Shown here: one piece after another, positions 59,950 through 64,000 of the stretch
Numbering within the stretch: position 1 is the stretch's first letter
Layout: each line of letters begins with the position of its first letter
From: Megamerina dolium
Taxonomy: Eukaryota > Arthropoda > Insecta > Diptera > Megamerinidae
Reading direction: 5' to 3'
Assembly: GCA_963854835.1 (NCBI GenBank)
Contig: OY978525.1
Span: 472,001-536,000 of the forward strand
DNA: 64,000 nucleotides
The notes under the pieces: model-generated
The model's database searches: none
Told to the model about the DNA's origin: nothing
Seen by the model: the letters and a program-made list of their open reading frames with translations, nothing else
Translations under genes and position numbers: made by a program

Positions 59950-62900
59950 TCCATTTTGACGACAATGACGATGACTACGGTACATTCGCAGCAAAACGCT
60001 CAAAATGTGAAAAATTAAAAATATCACTAATTAATTGATGAATTAACTAAAGCTAAGCTTAAGCGTGCGTAATTGAAACAAGTTTGCTAAGCTAATGTGT
60101 AAAATGGATGCCATATGCAAATTTTCGATTATTCTAATGGATAAGTTAACAAAGCAACTAATATAAGTAGCATATTTTTTACAATTTTTATTATGTTTAG
60201 TCCATGTTTTATATTGTGTATGTATACTAAAGTAAAGCACGTTAAAAAGAGGTAAATAAAAAATAAAATGTACGAGTATAGACCAAAAGGGAAAAGCTAA
60301 TATTTTTGAAATAATATTGCAAAAAGAAATTCGTCATGAATTTTTCGGTTAATTAGACGCAAACATATGTTAAGCTAATTTTCAATTCATAATAATTCAT
60401 CAAGTTTTTTTATATTTCTAAAATTGATTATTTTCATATTTTACCAATCAATGCCGATAAATACGTGTGAGAACATGTTTGTATACATACATACGTACAC
60501 TATTACGAAATATTCAAAGCATAAATTCCATTATTCAATTTGGCATTGACTGTGTTTCTTTATTTTGCCTTATATGTATGTGCATTAGGATATGAGTTTG
60601 TGCATGTGCACCACTTTTATTTGATTATGTAAATATATATGTACATATGTAATTTTTTATTATATACAGTTATAATTTTATTCAATCGTATGTTTTTAAA
60701 TTCTTGTCATCATTGTCATGATTGTATGTTAAATTTGAATCCTATAATGTTGCAGCTATAAAATTAATTTGTAGTTTATAAAATGGTTGTGTGATTAATC
60801 GAATAAACAAAATGCAGTGGTAAAAAAATAAAATTCTATTTAATAAATTAGTTGATATTTTGAAGTGTTAATTATGCATCATTTAGTCTACCCTGAAAAG
60901 TGGAAAAATATAGTAAAACAATCAAGTGTCCGGCTCGAGCTCGACAGTCATAGGTTTATTAAAGTTTGCAAGATATTGACTGTACCGTTAGTTTAAATTT
61001 TACGTTATTACAATGAAAATTTACGAAAATAAAAATGTATTTATCCAAACTGATGAATTAAATAAGTTAAATGGTCATAATCAATTTAAATGACATGTTC
61101 ATAAAGGATTATATCCGAAAGCTTTCTGTTAAAAAGTTTTGATTTTTTTTTTCAACTAAACGCAGCTATTATAAAATGAACAGGTTTAAAATTGACGTCA
61201 ATTATTTTGTTGTTGTAGTAATTTCCATAACAATTAAATTTTTCATAATTCTTTAAACGTTAACAAACAATGAGAGCTATTTATAAAATTCATTAATTCA
61301 ATGTAGACGGTCGTTTTCCACAGAAAGCTCTATTGCTCTAAAATTGTTAAATGGAGTAAATTTAAATAGTAATTACTATCAAATTCATGACGAAAACTTG
61401 TTGAGAATAATCAATTAGTTGATTTCAATATTAGTAGAAATTGAGTATGTTTTTGACGGAAGAAAATATGAAATGTTATTAAATTGCGTGTATTTAAGAA
61501 CCAAATTCGCCCATATGCTTAAACATAATTATATTGTTTCAAGACATCCAGCCGGGCAGTGATGTTCACATTCAGTTTCATTGAATTCATTCCCAAATAA
61601 CAACAACCAAACTTGAATAATTAGCAATTACTTTAAACGTCCTGATATATCAACAATAAATGATCATTTTATTAATTTGATAAGACTTATTTTGATTACG
61701 ATTATTAATATATTCATATTTGTATATTTATTATATTGCAACCTCAAATTTTGTTTTACTAATCTAGTGTGAATTCAAAATACACAAACGAAACCATAAA
61801 CTACAATTTGGTTGAATAAAAATATGTAATTAATCGATTGATCGCACAGCTGTAGATTTTTGTCAAATTGATGATATTATTTACTTACTTATAGTTATGA
61901 TATGAAATTAAGTAACACTCTCTGTTGCCATTTCATGCTTTAAACGTGAGTCATATAAATATTGTGCTTTATTATCATATGTTTTTAAGTTATCAAATAT
62001 AAATACAAATATATATACAATGTATAGATGCGAGCTGTTGTTTTCTTCAAAAGTTCCTTTGTCAGCAAATGTATAGCACATCTGTTTACCATAATTACTA
62101 CATCATCTTTTCCATAAATTAGTATATACATACATATAATATATTGCATGATAGGTGATGAAATTGTTACTTGTATTATTATTTAAACTCTGTATAGTTT
62201 TTATGCATTTTATGTTCAAAATATGACGATTGTAAACGTTTTGTTTCCAAAATATACCTACACAATACGAGGCTTTTATGTAAATGAAAGTAAACCTACA
62301 CGTACATATATACATGTAATAAGCATAATTCAACAAAGAAGAGAATATATGAATAGATTAAGAACATATTAACATATCATACAATAACATCATAATGCAA
62401 GAATATTCCAAAATACTCCTGCAGATTAAATTAAGTTTTAGAGGTAAATCTGAATTTCATACATTAATTGTATGTAAAACGGGTTCGCCACAAAACCATG
62501 TGCAAAGCATCTGTCCTTCGTTATACGCTATGTTTATATGTACATTAAGATGTCTCACCCCCATATAAAGGATGTTGCTGGTTTTACCAGCTAAACATGA
62601 ATTTATGGTTATTTTATGACGTTCGCCAAGCTCAGGACAAATAACTTGTACGAGTTATAGGTAACATGTAAAAAACGAATTAAGCGTTTAAGTACTTTAT
62701 TGTTAAGCATCTAGTCCATCGTGTGATAGTTCCATGCCGGAAAAAGGTCCAAAATGAAACATACGAGTGTTAGCTAAAGGATTAAAATGTTCCGAGAAAA
62801 TTCCATGATTCTACTTTTGACCGAAAAACCCAAATTTTAAACCACTGTAAAAGAAATTGTGACGTAGTAGAGCAGAAAGTGATCAGGGCTTTTGTTACTG

Positions 62901-63535
62901 CTAAATGCTGTCGTTTGAGACTGATTTGGTTCATCTCAGAGAATGTGCTTACCGTGTTATAAGTTATCTCGAGAACCGTTTACCACACAACATTTCTGAA
63001 ACTAGATTTGGAATCAATATGCTGAATTTAAACGCTATTTATTTTATAATTTAAATATAATATAGGTAAAATATAAGTAACAAAAAAATCTGAATGAATT
63101 GTTGCATTGTGAATAGTTTTGATATTGACATTCGAGATTCTATTGTGAAGTGATATATTATTCATGCTCTGCATAATTATAAAAGTAATCGGTTATAGCT
63201 TTTATGTATTGCAGTCTAGAATCAATTTCAAGACAGTCATTGCTGAATTTCAGAAAAAGTTTACTGATTGTTTTGTTATGTGGTTGAAACTGTGGTCACT
63301 TGACCAAACGCGAAATTAAACAATTAAAATATTTTTTTTTAAATATTTCCATACATTCTTCAATTCTCTAATGCTATTGCAAATGCAATAACAGGAGACA
63401 TGACCAAGATTTTGAGAGGAGAGTTGACCAAGTAGCGACAAGCTGATTGCGTGTGAATCGATTATTTGATAACTCACAATTTTGATAAAATTGACTTTTG
63501 TATGGCAAATTGTTCTCAAGCAGTAATTATGTGTC
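59950..63535. other. ttv 3' flank, no gene seen
   Basis: About 3.6 kb of AT-rich DNA, probably including the ttv 3' UTR at its start. Open frames are short and without recognisable content. A short GA run sits at 63540-63551. Confidence 0.45.
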
Positions 63536-63660
63536 AGAAAGAGAGAGAGAAAGATCACACAAGTCCAGCTTCATACATATATATTTTAGCCGATCTAATT
63601 AGGCATCTACTTGAGAAACTCCATAAGTCCGGAGCATGTACGGTTTCTCAAGCGCATACA

Positions 63661-64000
63661 ATGGCAACATTGATATCAACATGTCTTTGCTGCAAGGAAG
63701 GTTGCTGTTGCAGAAAAGTTGATTCACTTAAGAAGGCTGTTATAGATGAAATAAAAAAAAAGACACAACAGAGAAAATTGGAGACATTTAAATTCAACAT
63801 TGACTTGCCAAAGATACCTTTGCCAGAAACATTCTATCTGAGGCAGCTTACTGTTAATGTATACTGCATACATAATATCAGAAATGATTCTACTATTTTT
63901 GTTATTTACCATGTTATTGCTGGAAAAGAACCGAATGAGGCACCTTTTTACATGACTATTTCAAGCAGTATGTGGCTAATGTTGAACCACACAGTAGTCA
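63661..64000 (+). CDS. Partial transposon-like ORF, runs off the window
   Basis: Open from the ATG at 63661 to the last base (113 codons), and the frame is also open some way upstream to about 63580. It reads CLCCKEGCCCRKVDSLKK (a Cys cluster with a CxC...CCC pattern), a Lys-rich stretch, FKFNIDLPKIPLP, FYLRQLTVNVYCIHNI, then GKEPNEAPFYMTI. The order DLxKxLPxP...YLRQLxVxxxxIHN resembles many-copy arthropod proteins regarded as transposon-derived. A splice acceptor-like TTTTAG at about 63585-63590 precedes it, so a host exon is not excluded. Start and full length unknown. Confidence 0.45.
   Translation, partial: MATLISTCLCCKEGCCCRKVDSLKKAVIDEIKKKTQQRKLETFKFNIDLPKIPLPETFYLRQLTVNVYCIHNIRNDSTIFVIYHVIAGKEPNEAPFYMTISSSMWLMLNHTVV

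Overview
The window is nuclear DNA from an insect, most likely a higher fly. It is AT-rich, the genes are split by introns with GT..AG borders, and the three recognisable proteins (tout-velu/EXT1, Lamin C, TRAM) read like close relatives of the Drosophila proteins. The repeat content (tRNA-derived SINEs, mariner, Tc1-like, piggyBac-like, truncated LINEs, long (TA)n tracts) and the large introns suit a tephritid fruit fly. The species is an inference; no prokaryotic, viral or CRISPR feature was seen.

Layout. 274-1185 (-): a four-exon gene for a small secreted Ser-rich protein with its own TATA/Inr promoter. 1.4-5.6 kb: no host gene, but LINE and SINE copies, (TA)n tracts and transposon relics. 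5682-7455 (-): TRAM, five exons. 7.5-12.9 kb: TRAM-ttv intergenic DNA with a truncated LINE, a worn SINE and a (TA)n tract. 12930-59914 (+): ttv, ten coding exons, coding for 806 residues, with two very large introns. Two other genes lie on the opposite strand inside ttv introns. One is an unrecognised three-exon gene (20654-22200) in intron 1. The other is Lamin C (43616-47861, four exons) in intron 5. The LamC-in-ttv nesting is known from Drosophila, so it supports both calls. 60-63.5 kb has nothing recognisable, and the last 340 bases open a transposon-like ORF cut by the window edge.

The genes have separate housekeeping roles: heparan sulphate polymerisation in the Golgi (ttv), nuclear lamina (LamC) and ER translocation/membrane insertion (TRAM). 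Much of the ttv introns is mobile DNA. Notable elements are a 1.83-kb element with long inverted arms just after exon 1, a 2.5-kb piggyBac-like element with TTAA ends and a SINE inside it, a pair of inverted 1.6-1.9 kb repeats bracketing ttv exons 2-5, a 536-bp tandem duplication in intron 4, and SINE/LINE insertions with readable target-site duplications.

I did not find a clearly new biological system. The most worthwhile leads are the uncharacterised nested gene, the inverted repeats around ttv exons 2-5, the long-inverted-repeat element, and a possible SINE/LINE partnership. All coordinates were read by eye. Splice sites were accepted only where GT/AG borders, reading phase and protein continuity agreed.
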